Shown piece by piece: positions 11,631 to 22,105 of a DNA stretch of 64,000 bases. This stretch comes from Lycium barbarum (taxonomy: Eukaryota > Streptophyta > Magnoliopsida > Solanales > Solanaceae), in NCBI RefSeq assembly GCF_019175385.1, contig NC_083345.1, positions 117,166,480 to 117,230,479 on the forward strand, given 5' to 3'. Position numbers and translations under genes: made by a program. The notes under the pieces are model-generated. The model saw nothing but the letters and a program-made list of their open reading frames with translations. It had not been told where the DNA came from and ran no database searches. Every line of letters starts with the position of its first letter. Position 1 is the first letter of the stretch.

Positions 11631-12031
11631 GCGTTTCTGCTCTGTCAGTTGAACTTGTAACGTCCATAATTCTCTACTCCGATGTCCTATCGACGAGTGG
11701 TTTTTTGCGTTGGAAACTAGACTCGACGAACTTCATTTTAGACTTTTGTTTCACCTTAAAACACTTCATATGATAAGAGATATGCATCCCCCAAGTTGGA
11801 CCAAAATTTTCACACAAAACATTACCCATCCTTTCTCCGAAGTCGTACTACTTCATTTCTTCCACTCATTTCCTTATAAAACCTTCCGGTATATCTTATA
11901 TACATCCTTCACTTATTAAATATACTTAATAATGCTTGCTCCTTATATTCCAGAGTGGTTTACTTAACCCTAACTCAACGTACTTATGTTTCAAATTTGA
12001 TAAGTGCTCTTCGAAGATACGGGGTGTAACA

Positions 12032-12219
12032 CTTATACAACATGTAATTGGTTCTTTGACCAACACAACATCACTTTGCGTTTCAAATTGGCTGGTCTTC
12101 AAATTTTTTCCCTTTGGTCTTTAAGTTTTGTCCTTTGAAATCGTACTTATGCCTCGCGGGGCATAAGTTCTTTAAGGACGCAAGACATAATTTGTGGAAT
12201 AATGATGTGAAGATATAAA
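12032..12219. other. Unit B distal flank, resumed
   Basis: Continues the alignment with the unit C flank (38560-38720: acaacatgtaattggt and following). No gene. Confidence 0.55.
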
Positions 12220-12397
12220 CAGTGGCGGAGCCACATGTGCTTAAGGAGACACCCCTTTATCGGAAAATTGCACTGTGTAGTTAGGTAAAAATATTTTTTA
12301 TGTATATATATTACATATTGACACCTCTTGACTTATTCGTGATTTTTTTTTTTATATATTTTGACACCCCTTAATAAAAATTCTGGCTCCGCCACTG
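12220..12397. mobile_element. hAT-like MITE (cagtggcggagcca ends)
   Basis: A 178-bp element with exact inverted ends cagtggcggagcca / tggctccgccactg. The flanks gatataaa and aatataaa match at 7 of 8 bases, fitting a hAT 8-bp duplication. The corresponding unit C sequence near 38715 reads continuously from gaaaatataaa into acttatg, which supports insertion after duplication. Confidence 0.85.
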
Positions 12398-12715
12398 AAT
12401 ATAAATTTATGCCCAGCAAAAAAGCTATTCTTCTTGAGGGGCATATGATCCATCTCCCTTAATCCAAACCTTACCACTAGTTCTTACCAGGTCAGTTGCT
12501 ATCGTACCAGAGTGCTGTGTATGTGAACATTACAGGGTAAATTCCCATAGAAAGCCAAAAGTTGAAATTCAAGCAAATATTGTGAGCAAGTTAGTATATT
12601 ATGATATGAGACGTGTATTCATGAACGCATAACTGAAGAAAACTATAATTTTGCATCAAATTTTTTAATTACGATGCTAGACATGTATTCAAAAGGCCAA
12701 GTATAGCCAAAATTC
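12398..12715. other. Unit B distal flank, no gene
   Basis: Aligns with 38730-38840 and 41030-41225 of the unit C flank. In C the two parts are separated by elements at 38839-40500 and 40520-41021. Confidence 0.55.
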
Positions 12716-13320
12716 TGTTGGGTGTGCGTACAAAGCACCACATTGGTAGCTGGAAAGAAAAAGGAGCTACTTATAAGGAGTTGGATACTCTTAATGATGT
12801 GAGGCCTTTTGAGAAAACCGTACGGGCTTGGCCCAAAGCGGACAATATCACATCATGTTAAGAGTATCTTTGGGTCGTTTTAGCCTAACAACTGGTATCA
12901 GCGCCAATGATTTGGCGAGACGAGTATGAAGATGGCGGAGTGTGGCGTGGGGCCAGGCTTAGTGCCTTTGCCCGTCTATGGGCCGGTTTACAACCTTTAC
13001 CCGTAGCTTTGAAGACGCATACACGGCCTTTAGGTTTCGGTAACCGTAAATGCTCTGACGTTATGGGTGGCACATAGACATGTTGAATCTCTGACCTGTG
13101 AGTTATGGTAATGAGCCATGTGGAACTTAGTTCGAAGGGGAGATTGTTGGGTGTGCGAACAAAGCACCACATTGATAGCTGGAAAGAAAAAGGACCTACT
13201 TATAAGGAGTTGGATACTCTTAATGATGTGAGGCCTTTTGGAGAAAACCGTGCGGGCTTGGCCCAAAGCGAACAATATCACATCATGTTAAGAGTATCTT
13301 TGGGCCGTTTTAGCCTAACA
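12716..13320 (+). mobile_element. Complete TRIM (terminal-repeat retrotransposon in miniature)
   Basis: Two LTRs of 175 and 176 bp (12716-12890 and 13145-13320) begin tgttgggtgtgcg and end tagcctaaca. They differ at about seven positions. A primer site tggtatcagcgcc (12893-12905) resembles the initiator-Met tRNA site, and a purine tract gaaggggagat precedes the second LTR. The 5-bp duplication aattc lies at 12711-12715 and 13321-13325. The internal part is about 254 bp and codes for nothing, as expected of TRIMs. The unit C flank near 41221 carries the uninterrupted target site. Confidence 0.93.
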
Positions 13321-13325
13321 AATTC

Positions 13326-13405
13326 ATGTCCAAGTAGCAATTTGTCCATAACAGTGATAAAGTCTCCAACTGGGCGTAATCTTACTGCTTGGAAAGTCAC
13401 ATACT
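13326..13405. other. Remaining unit B flank
   Basis: A short piece matching the unit C flank (atgtccaagtagcaatttg) before the next element starts. No gene. Confidence 0.5.
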
Positions 13406-13534
13406 AATTGGAATTGATGTAATTACTACAGCTTAGTAATTACACAATATAATAATTACGAAGACCTTTTGTTTGTCATAACGTAATTACAATGGAATTA
13501 CAAGCATATTGTTTGGTTGCACATGTGTAATTAC

Positions 13535-15064
13535 TGATGGATATAAATTATTCATGTAATTTCAGTATAAAAGTATAATATTTTAAAATAAAATATGAAT
13601 AATTTATATCATATTCTCGCACTTTTCTAACAAATTTTGCAGGAAAAAAAATACATGAAAAAAGAGAAGAAGCAAGAAATAAAAGTCCAGGAAGGAGGAT
13701 GTATCCATGAAAACTTCACCGAAGACTACACAAAGTCAAGAGATACAAAGTTGTGGCAAATTGTCAACAAGATTTTATGACAAATTATCATGTCAATTTC
13801 TCACCAAGATTGCATGATAAATTGCCATGTAAAATTCTCATCAAGGATACAATATTATATTGATATTCTCTTGCAATTTCTCACCAAAGTCTTGTAGGAA
13901 TTCTCCTATAAATAGGCATATGTTTTGTAGAAGAAAGAAACACATCTTTCATCCTATTTGCATCCAAGAGTGAAGAGGACACAAGAACTAGTCTTGGTGT
14001 CTCTCTTGGATCTTTCTTGTAGTAAAAAATATTCTCTTAGTCTTTATTTGTATTTAGTTTTCTACTCCATAATGGAGTAAGTTTCCATGGTTGGGATCCT
14101 AGATGAAACTTGATGAAGCTATTGTAATAAATATCTTTATTTTTATTATCTTCTTATGTTGAGATTTTCTCTTTATCACCTTTATACACCAAGGTATTTG
14201 ATATTAATTATATCTATTATTGGATTTAATTATATCCCTTTACAAAAATCCTTATCTTGTTAATTTATTTCTTATTCGGGAGAAGAGAACGATTTAAACA
14301 AGTTTATTGATTTAAATGATCTTTATCTTATTTCTTTTAGTCTTAATTCTCGCGGAGGGATTAACTCAAATAATTTTATTGATTAAAATGATATTTATCT
14401 TATTTCTTTCAGTCCTAATTCTCACGGAGGGATTGACTCAAATAAGTTTATTGATTTAAGAGATCTTTGTCTTATTTCTTTCAATCCTAATTCTCACGGA
14501 GGGATTGACTCAAATAAATTCATTGATTTAGCAAAAGCTAATCGAAAGAGGCTTTTGTTCACTTGGTGCACTCAACTAAGATAATTCTTGTTTGAAGCCA
14601 TTACTTTAATTGGTTAACCACACTAATCGAAAGAGGTGTTATTAATTAATTATTGTTTAATGTCACTAATTACTTGTCAATAAATTAATAGTATAAGCGA
14701 GAGTGGTGCTATTAACATATTGTCGTTATGTGGAGCGATTGTATTAGAAATAAGCAATCATTCTTTAAACAGAGAAATAAATAATAAACTTTTGATTTTA
14801 TTATAATAATTTTATCTTGCCGATTCAAAATATCCCAACCTCTATCTTTTATTAGAAAAATCCAAAATATTTCTTATTTTATTATTATAATTTTCAAGAC
14901 TTTTGAACAACTCTCTTTTCATCAATTTGATCCTCTCAAATAGTAACAAAAATAATACAAATCTGTAGCCTAGGTGGTTCCAATCTCTGTGGGACGATAT
15001 CTTAAACTTTACTATAATTTGACAGGGTACGAGCAGAAAATACCTATGCACATTGGTCTCATCA
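13535..15064 (+). repeat. Left LTR of the zinc-knuckle element
   Basis: Starts TGATGG, ends CTCATCA. Preceded by attac, which recurs at 33377-33381. A TATA-like cctataaataggc lies at about 13908-13920. The region 14270-14520 contains three variant copies of an 80-85 bp unit ending in tctcacggagggattgactc. Paired with 30108-31641. Confidence 0.88.
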
Positions 15065-15070
15065 AAATTT

Positions 15071-15088
15071 TGGCGCTGTTGCCGGGGA
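15071..15088 (+). promoter_or_regulatory. Primer binding site (tRNA-Asp type)
   Basis: tggcgctgttgccgggga lies six bases after the left LTR. It is complementary to the 3' end expected of plant tRNA-Asp (family knowledge). One base differs from the commoner tggcgccgttgccgggga. Confidence 0.75.
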
Positions 15089-15092
15089 TTGG

Positions 15093-16399
15093 TGATAACG
15101 TCCAAATACACTCCTCAAAGAGAAAGTGTACACGGTCGTATGCAATATATTTACCCAACTATGAGTCGGGGTCGATCCCACAGGGAACAATATGCTAGGC
15201 GATTAAGAAAGTAAGGAACTTTCACCAACTACGCTAAAGCCAAACGATGGATAATATTTTGGGTTTTTGAGAAAATTATGACTAATGCGGAAATGTAAAC
15301 TAACCTAGAAAGCAAGTAAAATGATCAATGGCCACAAGTTTGGATACAAAGGAAATTACACTCAAGTAACGATCCAATGTATTTCACGATTTTACAACTA
15401 AGAATGGGTTTATGTCAATAGATAATGATATCTAAAATCTCATTGAAAGTCTTCCAACCAAATCAATGAATTTCACTCTAAGCTTTTCCAAGCCTTAGAG
15501 TGTGATATTAGGCACAATCAATTTAACCTCAAGTAACTATCCTCTTCCGAGCTCAAGTTATTAGATGAGTTTAATGACCCAAATTCTTGTTAATTAATCT
15601 TTCCCAACCTAGATTTCCTTTTCCAAGCTCAATCTAAGTAAATGGGTGAGTCCTAGGGTTAGCTAATCCCTTTGGAAACATTCAAGAACGAGATTAATTA
15701 AATTAACAAAGACCCACTTCAATAGCAATAAGAATCATTCAATACATAAGCAAAACAAGAGTTTCAATCCAAACTTTAATCAAGAATATTTTCATAAACA
15801 AGATTCAAGTCTAGAAATGAAATACTACACACTAAAATATTCAATACAAAACAAGGAATTGAAGAAAGGTTTAAGAATTATCTCATTAAAGTGCTCCAAT
15901 CTTCTCCTCCAATGGTGTAGGTGAAAACCCTAGCCTCCAAAACTTGCAAAATGGCAAAAGATAGAAAATGTTTTGCCCTAGCCTCTCTTTTGTAGCTCCC
16001 CCCAATTTTTTCAAGTCCAAAAAATGTCAAAATCTGCCCCCATATTTCTGTTTTTGCAATTCTGCCCGTTTTTGCAAAACTGTCCACTTTTTTGACAGTT
16101 TTGCAAATCTGTCCCGTTTTTGCAAAACTGTCCAGTTTTGCAAAAATGTCCAGTTTGACCTCTTTTTTGACTTTCTTTTCACTTGGTATCTTCCGATCAC
16201 TCATTTCAGCTACTTGGCTTGTTTTGCTCTATTTTGTTCCATTTTGGTCCATTTTGATCCATTTTGCTCTTTTATGCTCTTCGGGCATCTTTTCCTACAA
16301 AACAACATAGAAACACAAAAAGTAACAACAAAAGTGCTTAAGGAGTCACAAAAGCTTAAGGAATTAGCGTCGAATATCGCGTAATTTCACGACTCATCA
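15093..16399 (-). repeat. 3' LTR of the 6.7-kb element
   Basis: On the minus strand it starts tgatgagtcgtgaaatt and ends ggacgttatca. Contains tandem aactgtccagtt-type motifs at about 16078-16155. The open frames across this stretch come from the repeat and are present in both LTRs. Confidence 0.92.
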
Positions 16400-17265
16400 A
16401 CACCCCCAACTTAAAGTCTTTGCTTGTCCTCAAGCAAACTAAAACCAAAATCTCAATGAGGATCCATTTTAAGCACAAAAGCATGACTTTGGTTGGTACC
16501 AACAATTAGGCTACAAGCATGTGAAGCTTCAACCAAATAACTCCCTCATTCAAAATACAATTTCAAGAATGCAATAGAGATTTAAAATAATCAAGCAACA
16601 ACACTCAAGTCTCAATAAGTGACTCAAAACCACTAGTTTGCTAGATATGCTCACTTGACTCAACTTGGAATTTTTGAACATCACCACTCTATCGTAATCC
16701 ATATGCCCTCACAAGAAAGAAAGTCCCAAAATCACAATATTCACAGCAACGACACAAGGGACAAATACACAAAAGTCGCTCACACTCAACAAAGAAGTTC
16801 TAGTGCTAACAAATATCACACCATAAGCTTGCCTTTATTTTCGTTTATCACTAACTCAAGAACATTTAGTTGGAGATCACATAGGGACTTTTTAAGCTTG
16901 TAATGTAGGCTTAGGGAAGGGTAGGATAAGTATTTGGGATACAAGTGACTACGCCCTCCTTGAACACTACACAAAACCTTTCGTCCACTTTCCTCTTCAT
17001 TTCAAAACAACACTCCTTCCTTTGCATACTAGTTTCCCCAATTATTCCAACTTCCTTTATAAAGTTCCAAAATATAATGTGCTAGCACATGCCACCCCCA
17101 ACTATAAATGTTGCAGTGTCCTCGCTGCACATAATCAAAACAAAACATAAAAATAGAAAAGGAAAGAATTTTTTTTTTTTTTTTTTTTTTTACTCACTGG
17201 CACGACCTGCGACCCCACATGCGAATCGCAGGTCTGACCTGCGAGTCGCAGGTGATGTCACCAGC

Positions 17266-17311
<46 letters not shown>

Positions 17312-18646
17312 ACAAAAAAGTTTGCAACCTTTTTGTATTTTTCAAATTTTCTTCCTTTCTTTTGACTTTTTCACAACACCAACCTTCACCACTCTCAAGC
17401 AACACTAACACCCCCAACTTAGGCTTTTGGCCTCAAATTCACAATTTCATGTTCAAGGAGGGAAACGTTCAAAAGAGAGACTTTTCATCAAACATGGTAA
17501 AGGCTTGTAATGTGGCAATCAAAGAAAAGGTCATAAGCTCAAATGGGGTTACTAGTGATATTATTTATGCAATGGTAGGCTAGAAAGGCTAAAGAGGTTT
17601 TTTTTTTTTTTTTTTCACAAAGATAGCCCAAGGTCATCTCTCCAACCAACATAATCAAAATTAGCATTGAACGACTAACCGGGCAAGTTCTAGATGATAA
17701 AAGTAAACACAAGATTTATTCAACAAACACTCACACACATGGCATATGAACTATTCAAGGTGGATCAATTTCACTTCCCAAGCAAGAACAACTAGTTCAG
17801 TATCTCATAATCCAAAGTCAATACACTAGTAGGTAGAGAGTCACAAAATGAGCCAAAAAGTTGTCACAAAGATCATTCTTTCCTATGCACCTTGCTTTTT
17901 AACTTTCACAACAATTTGGAGAGGTATTCACATTTCAATTTCACATGCAAGAGACTAACTCTATTAGTACCAAACAAGCCAAGAGTTTTCACATTTTTCC
18001 TCAAAGGAGAACCTACGCCTAAACTTACAAGACTAATGAAAGAAGATAAAATAATAAGAGTGACTAATCCACAACATGTCAAAAGAACAAAATTTTTAAA
18101 AATTTTTGAGCAAGTTTCAAAATATAATGCGCTACTACGTGCCACCCCCAACTATAAACATTGCAGTGTCCTCGCTGCACATAATCGAAACAAAACATAA
18201 AAATAGAAAAGGAAGAAAAAAAAAAAATTTTTTTTTTTTTTTTTTTTACTGGCATGACATGCGACCCCACATGCGATTCGCATGTATGACATGCGAGTCG
18301 CATGTGATGTCACCAGAGAAAAAAAAAGTTTTTTTTTTTTTTTTTTTTTTTTTTTTAGTGTCTGTCACCACATGCGACGCAACATGCGATTCGCATGTAT
18401 GACATGCGAATCGCATGTTGTGACACCAGAAAACATTTTTTTGCAGCTTTTACTGGTTTTGGGGGCTGTCCGGGTATCCGATATGCTCAAAATAACTCCA
18501 AAAGTTCTGAAACTTTGCAGATTAGTCAAAAACCATAAACTAAACTATTCTAAAAAATAAAATTTCAAAAACGATTAAAAACTTTTAAAACGATGGGTTA
18601 CCTCCCACCAAGCGCTTGATTTAACGTCGCGGCACGACGGTTACCT
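16400..18646 (-). other. 3' untranslated part of the 6.7-kb element
   Basis: About 2.2 kb without a convincing ORF. It contains long T tracts (about 17168-17190, 17270-17309, 18224-18247, 18329-18356). Between them lie palindromic modules with catgcgattcgcatg or cctgcgagtcgcagg cores (17208-17270, 18245-18315, 18361-18430). A block around 17085-17165 is repeated at about 18134-18212. The apparent ORFs here are poly-Phe/poly-Lys artefacts of the T tracts. Confidence 0.7.
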
Positions 18647-20194
18647 TTACCACTTTTCCTTCCATTTGGAAGATATGAATTTGCGCCCCAACTTTGAATC
18701 AAGGTTCCGATGATGCTCGTGAGGCGGTGGTAGGAAGTCAAAGAGGCCAACCCTCAGGTGTCGCATTTTGCACTTCTTGGCCCGTAAGTGAGGCATGCCA
18801 TTTTGTCTTCTTGGCATAGCAAACTTCAATATGAAAACGCTTTCTTCTTCATCTCCAAAATTCTCCATTGGCTTGGTTAGTTCAACTTCCATATCATCAA
18901 CCAAGCACAATGTTGAAAAATGGTTAGAATGTGGTCCAGCGCGCTCAAATTCCAAATTTGCATGAGTTTTGACATCCTCACCAAAAAATGAACTAGAGTC
19001 TTCAAAAATTATATTATGAACTCTTTTATGCAACTCTAGTATCATTTCTTTAACTTCGGCATCATTCACTAATTTTGGGTTGGTAGGTTGGCAATTCGCC
19101 ATTAGCTCATCAAAATCAATCTTGACCTCTTCTTCATTGGAAACCAACTCAAAACTACAATCCATGGCCCTTTGATATTGAGCATCACATGCCTCAATCT
19201 TTGCATTCAATTCGGCCTCCAATTTTTGGATAGTAATTTCAAGTAGCTCCACTTCTTGACTTTGCTCAACATGCATTTTCAGAAATTCTTCCATCATCCG
19301 CGAAATGCCTTCACGGTGATTTCCATAGGCTTCAAGTTGTTGAGCTTGATTCATTAGCCAATCTTGGCTCAAAATTTCCATTTTGTCAAAATTTTCTTCA
19401 TTGTGAGAGTCGTCCAACTCTTGTAAAAATCCATCCATGGTGAGATATACCTTTTGGATAGTTTCATCATCTCCATGTTGAACTTCTTCCCACAATCTGG
19501 TCAAGACTTGCCCATAGTTTTTGTTCCTCCCCATTATGCTTTTCAAAATTTCCTCAACTTCTTCTTTTTGAGAATTGGAGATTTCTTCTTCAAGATTTTG
19601 CTCTTCTTCTTCAAGTTGAACCACTTCTTCAATTTCACAACTTTCGTTGTGGTCACATGAATTTTCGGGCTCATCTTGTAAACTTGAAATCTCTTCTTCA
19701 ACCATTTCATTTTGAGGAGTTGACACTTCCATGACAATTGAGGAATTGGCATCCTCCAATGAATCATTCATTCTTTTCATGGCTTCTCCATTTTCTAAAA
19801 CGGATTGTTGGAGGAGCTTTCGCTCTTCCTCCATTTTAGCTTCTCGATCTAAGTATGTTTGGAGCATTGCCATGATGCCTTCATATCCGGCACTTTGTCC
19901 TTCACTTGTCATGTTGTTGGCCCTGTCAAACTCAAAAGCACAACTCGCATTTTCGTTAGAACAACTTGGGGGAGGGGAAGTAAAATAATTGGGACAATCA
20001 CCCCAATGTCCACCTTGGCCACCACATACATTACAAATACTCTCATCATAGGATTGAGACGGTGCACACATCTCTCTCCCGGGAGCATATTCACAATCTT
20101 GCCAAAAGTGGGGTCCTTCACAATATGGACATGGGTCATCAAAATATGGATTGCAACCATCAAACCCATTTTCGTTTTCATTCCAAGATGCCAT
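18647..20194 (-). CDS. Zinc-knuckle, coiled-coil protein of the non-autonomous LTR element (Gag-like?)
   Basis: Intact 515-residue ORF and the only long frame of the element at 15093-21803. Two N-terminal zinc knuckles are visible: C22-C25-H29-C34 (CX2CX3HX4C) in CPYCEGPHFWQDC, and C54-C57-H63-C67 (a CX2CX5HX3C variant). Residues about 105-360 are rich in Glu, Gln, Leu and Asn with heptad-like spacing, suggesting coiled coil. The C-terminus is basic (residues 455-515). No capsid fold, protease or reverse transcriptase motif is recognised. It is placed like gag, right after the primer site and a 5' leader with repeats. Start choice: first ATG after a run of A on the coding strand. Binding of element RNA is an inference from the knuckles. 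Its N-terminal knuckle order is the reverse of ordinary gag, where knuckles are C-terminal. Confidence 0.75.
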   Translation of the reverse strand: MASWNENENGFDGCNPYFDDPCPYCEGPHFWQDCEYAPGREMCAPSQSYDESICNVCGGQGGHWGDCPNYFTSPPPSCSNENASCAFEFDRANNMTSEGQSAGYEGIMAMLQTYLDREAKMEEERKLLQQSVLENGEAMKRMNDSLEDANSSIVMEVSTPQNEMVEEEISSLQDEPENSCDHNESCEIEEVVQLEEEEQNLEEEISNSQKEEVEEILKSIMGRNKNYGQVLTRLWEEVQHGDDETIQKVYLTMDGFLQELDDSHNEENFDKMEILSQDWLMNQAQQLEAYGNHREGISRMMEEFLKMHVEQSQEVELLEITIQKLEAELNAKIEACDAQYQRAMDCSFELVSNEEEVKIDFDELMANCQPTNPKLVNDAEVKEMILELHKRVHNIIFEDSSSFFGEDVKTHANLEFERAGPHSNHFSTLCLVDDMEVELTKPMENFGDEEESVFILKFAMPRRQNGMPHLRAKKCKMRHLRVGLFDFLPPPHEHHRNLDSKLGRKFISSKWKEKW

Positions 20195-20216
20195 GTTTTT
20201 TTTTTTTTTTTTTTAG

Positions 20217-20343
20217 AACTGGACAGTTTCTGCAAAAATCAAAAACTGGACAGTTTTTCAGAACTGGACAGTTTCTGCAGAAGCAAAAACTGGACAGTTT
20301 TTCAGAACTGGACAGTTTTGCAATTCTGCAAAACTGGTCAGTT
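20217..20343. repeat. Six aactggacagtt repeats in the 5' leader
   Basis: Near-palindromic 12-mers start at 20217, 20244, 20262, 20288, 20306 and 20332 (the last is aactggtcagtt). Spacings are 27, 18, 26, 18, 26, so the higher-order unit is about 44-45 bp. The reverse complement aactgtccagtt motif is also tandem in both LTRs of the same element. Confidence 0.9.
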
Positions 20344-20463
20344 TTTTTTTTTTTTTTTTATATAAAAATAAAATCAAGCAAAGAAAACAACTACACTAAT
20401 ATTTACGAATTTTGACCAAAGCAAGCAAGCTTAAATCCCAAACTAACCTAAATACGCCAAATT

Positions 20464-20483
20464 GTTCCCCGGCAGCGGCGCCA
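20464..20483 (-). promoter_or_regulatory. Primer binding site of the 6.7-kb element
   Basis: The minus strand reads tggcgccgctgccggggaac, four bases from the 5' LTR. tRNA-Asp-like, as in the host element. Confidence 0.8.
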
Positions 20484-20487
20484 TTTT

Positions 20488-21803
20488 TGATAACGTCCAA
20501 ATACACTCCTCAAAGAGAAAGTGTACACGGTCGTATGCAATATATTTACCCAACTATGAGTCGGGGTCGATCCCACAGGGAACAATATGCTAGGCGATTA
20601 AGAAAGTAAGGAACTTTCACCAACTACGCTAAAGCCAAACGATGGATAATATTTTGGGTTTTTGAGAAAATTATGACTAATGCGGAAATGTAAACTAACC
20701 TAGAAAGCAAGTAAAATGATCAATGGCCACAAGTTTGGATACAAAGGAAATTACACTCAAGTAACGATCCAATGTATTTCACGATTTTACAACTAAGAAT
20801 GGGTTTATGTCAATAGATAATGATATCTAAAATCTCATTGAAAGTCTTCCAACCAAATCAATGAATTTCACTCTAAGCTTTTCCAAGCCTTAGAGTGTGA
20901 TATTAGGCACAGTCAATTTAACCTCAAGTAACTATCCTCTTCCGAGCTCAAGTTATTAGATGAGTTTAATGACCCAAATTCTTGTTAATTAATCTTTCCC
21001 AACCTAGATTTCCTTTTCCAAGCTCAATCTAAGTAAATGGGTGAGTCCTAGGGTTAGCTAATCCCTTTGGAAACATTCAAGAACGAGATTAATTAAATTA
21101 ACAAAGACCCACTTCAATAGCAATAAGAATCATTCAATACATAAGCAAAACAAGAGTTTCAATCCAAACTTTAATCAAGAATATTTTCATAAACAAGATT
21201 CAAGTCTAGAAATGAAATACTACACACTAAAATATTCAATACAAAACAAGGAATTGAAGAAAGGTTTAAGAATTATCTCATTAAAGTGCTCCAATCTTCT
21301 CCTCCAATGGTGTAGGTGAAAACCCTAGCCTCCAAAACTTGCAAAATGGCAAAAGATAGAAAATGTTTTGCCCTAGCCTCTCTTTTGTAGCTCCCCCCAA
21401 TTTTTTCAAGTCCAAAAAATGTCAAAATCTGCCCCCATATTTCTGTTTTTGCAATTCTGCCCGTTTTTGCAAAACTGTCCACTTTTTTGACAGTTTTGCA
21501 AATCTGTCCCGTTTTTGCAAAACTGTCCAGTTTTGACAGTTTTGCAAAAATGTCCAGTTTGACCTCTTTTTTGACTTTCTTTTCACTTGGTATCTTCCGA
21601 TCACTCATTTCAGCTACTTGGCTTGTTTTGCTCTATTTTGTTCCATTTTGGTCCATTTTGATCCATTTTGCTCTTTTATGCTCTTCGGGCATCTTTTCCT
21701 ACAAAACAACATAGAAACACAAAAAGTAACAACAAAAGTGCTTAAGGAGTCACAAAAGCTTAAGGAATTAGCGTCGAATATCGCGTAATTTCACGACTCA
21801 TCA
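20488..21803 (-). repeat. 5' LTR of the 6.7-kb element
   Basis: Nearly identical to 15093-16399; it has an extra acagttttg copy near 21535 and a g instead of a at about 20917. The right flank attgg completes the target duplication. Confidence 0.92.
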
Positions 21804-21889
21804 ATTGGTAAACACCTACTTCAGATTAATTATTTTATTACTACTTTGAAATTTTTATTTACTATATATTCAAGTATTTTATTTTCTAG

Positions 21890-22042
21890 TGTTGACACCC
21901 AATTTTGTCCCGCCTCTCTTCCAAAATACCTATTTTACGCTTCTAACATTTTCTGGAAAATTAAAAAATATATATATTATATTTACTATAATTATTAGCC
22001 TTTTATCAAAGCCGGTGTTTCATTATTATATTACAGTTACTA

Positions 22043-22105
<63 letters not shown>

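Larger units (their letters stand above)
9408..12031 (-). mobile_element. Solo LTR of an iMet-type Ty3 element
   Basis: Begins tgtcacgaccc and ends ggggtgtaaca, with an exact 5-bp duplication cttat at 9403-9407 and 12032-12036. There is no internal domain, so this is a solo LTR left by LTR-LTR recombination. Read on the minus strand it matches the LTRs at 50485 and 57225, including the block around 10430-10510. A conserved promoter block lies at 11581-11630. It is absent from the unit C flank near 38550, which gives the empty site. Small ORFs inside it are chance. Confidence 0.88.
15093..21803 (-). mobile_element. Very young non-autonomous LTR retrotransposon (6.7 kb)
   Basis: On the minus strand the 5' LTR is 20488-21803 and the 3' LTR 15093-16399. 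They differ by one substitution (15505-15515 region) and one 9-bp indel, as read by eye. The perfect duplication attgg (15088-15092, 21804-21808) shows clean integration just after the primer site of the host element. Primer site tggcgccgctgccggggaac (20464-20483) is tRNA-Asp-like, and the purine tract aagttgggggtgt lies at 16400-16412. The only long ORF is a 515-residue zinc-knuckle protein; there is no pol. It presumably depends on an autonomous relative elsewhere in the genome. Confidence 0.92.

Noticed and set aside
15878..16384. Frames with repeated SFAKT/FAKLD-like motifs in the LTRs (also 21273-21714)
   Set aside because: They arise from tandem aactgtccagtt-type repeats; no protein evidence.
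17089..17583. 164-residue plus-strand frame
   Set aside because: Mostly poly-Phe from T tracts in the non-coding part of an LTR element.
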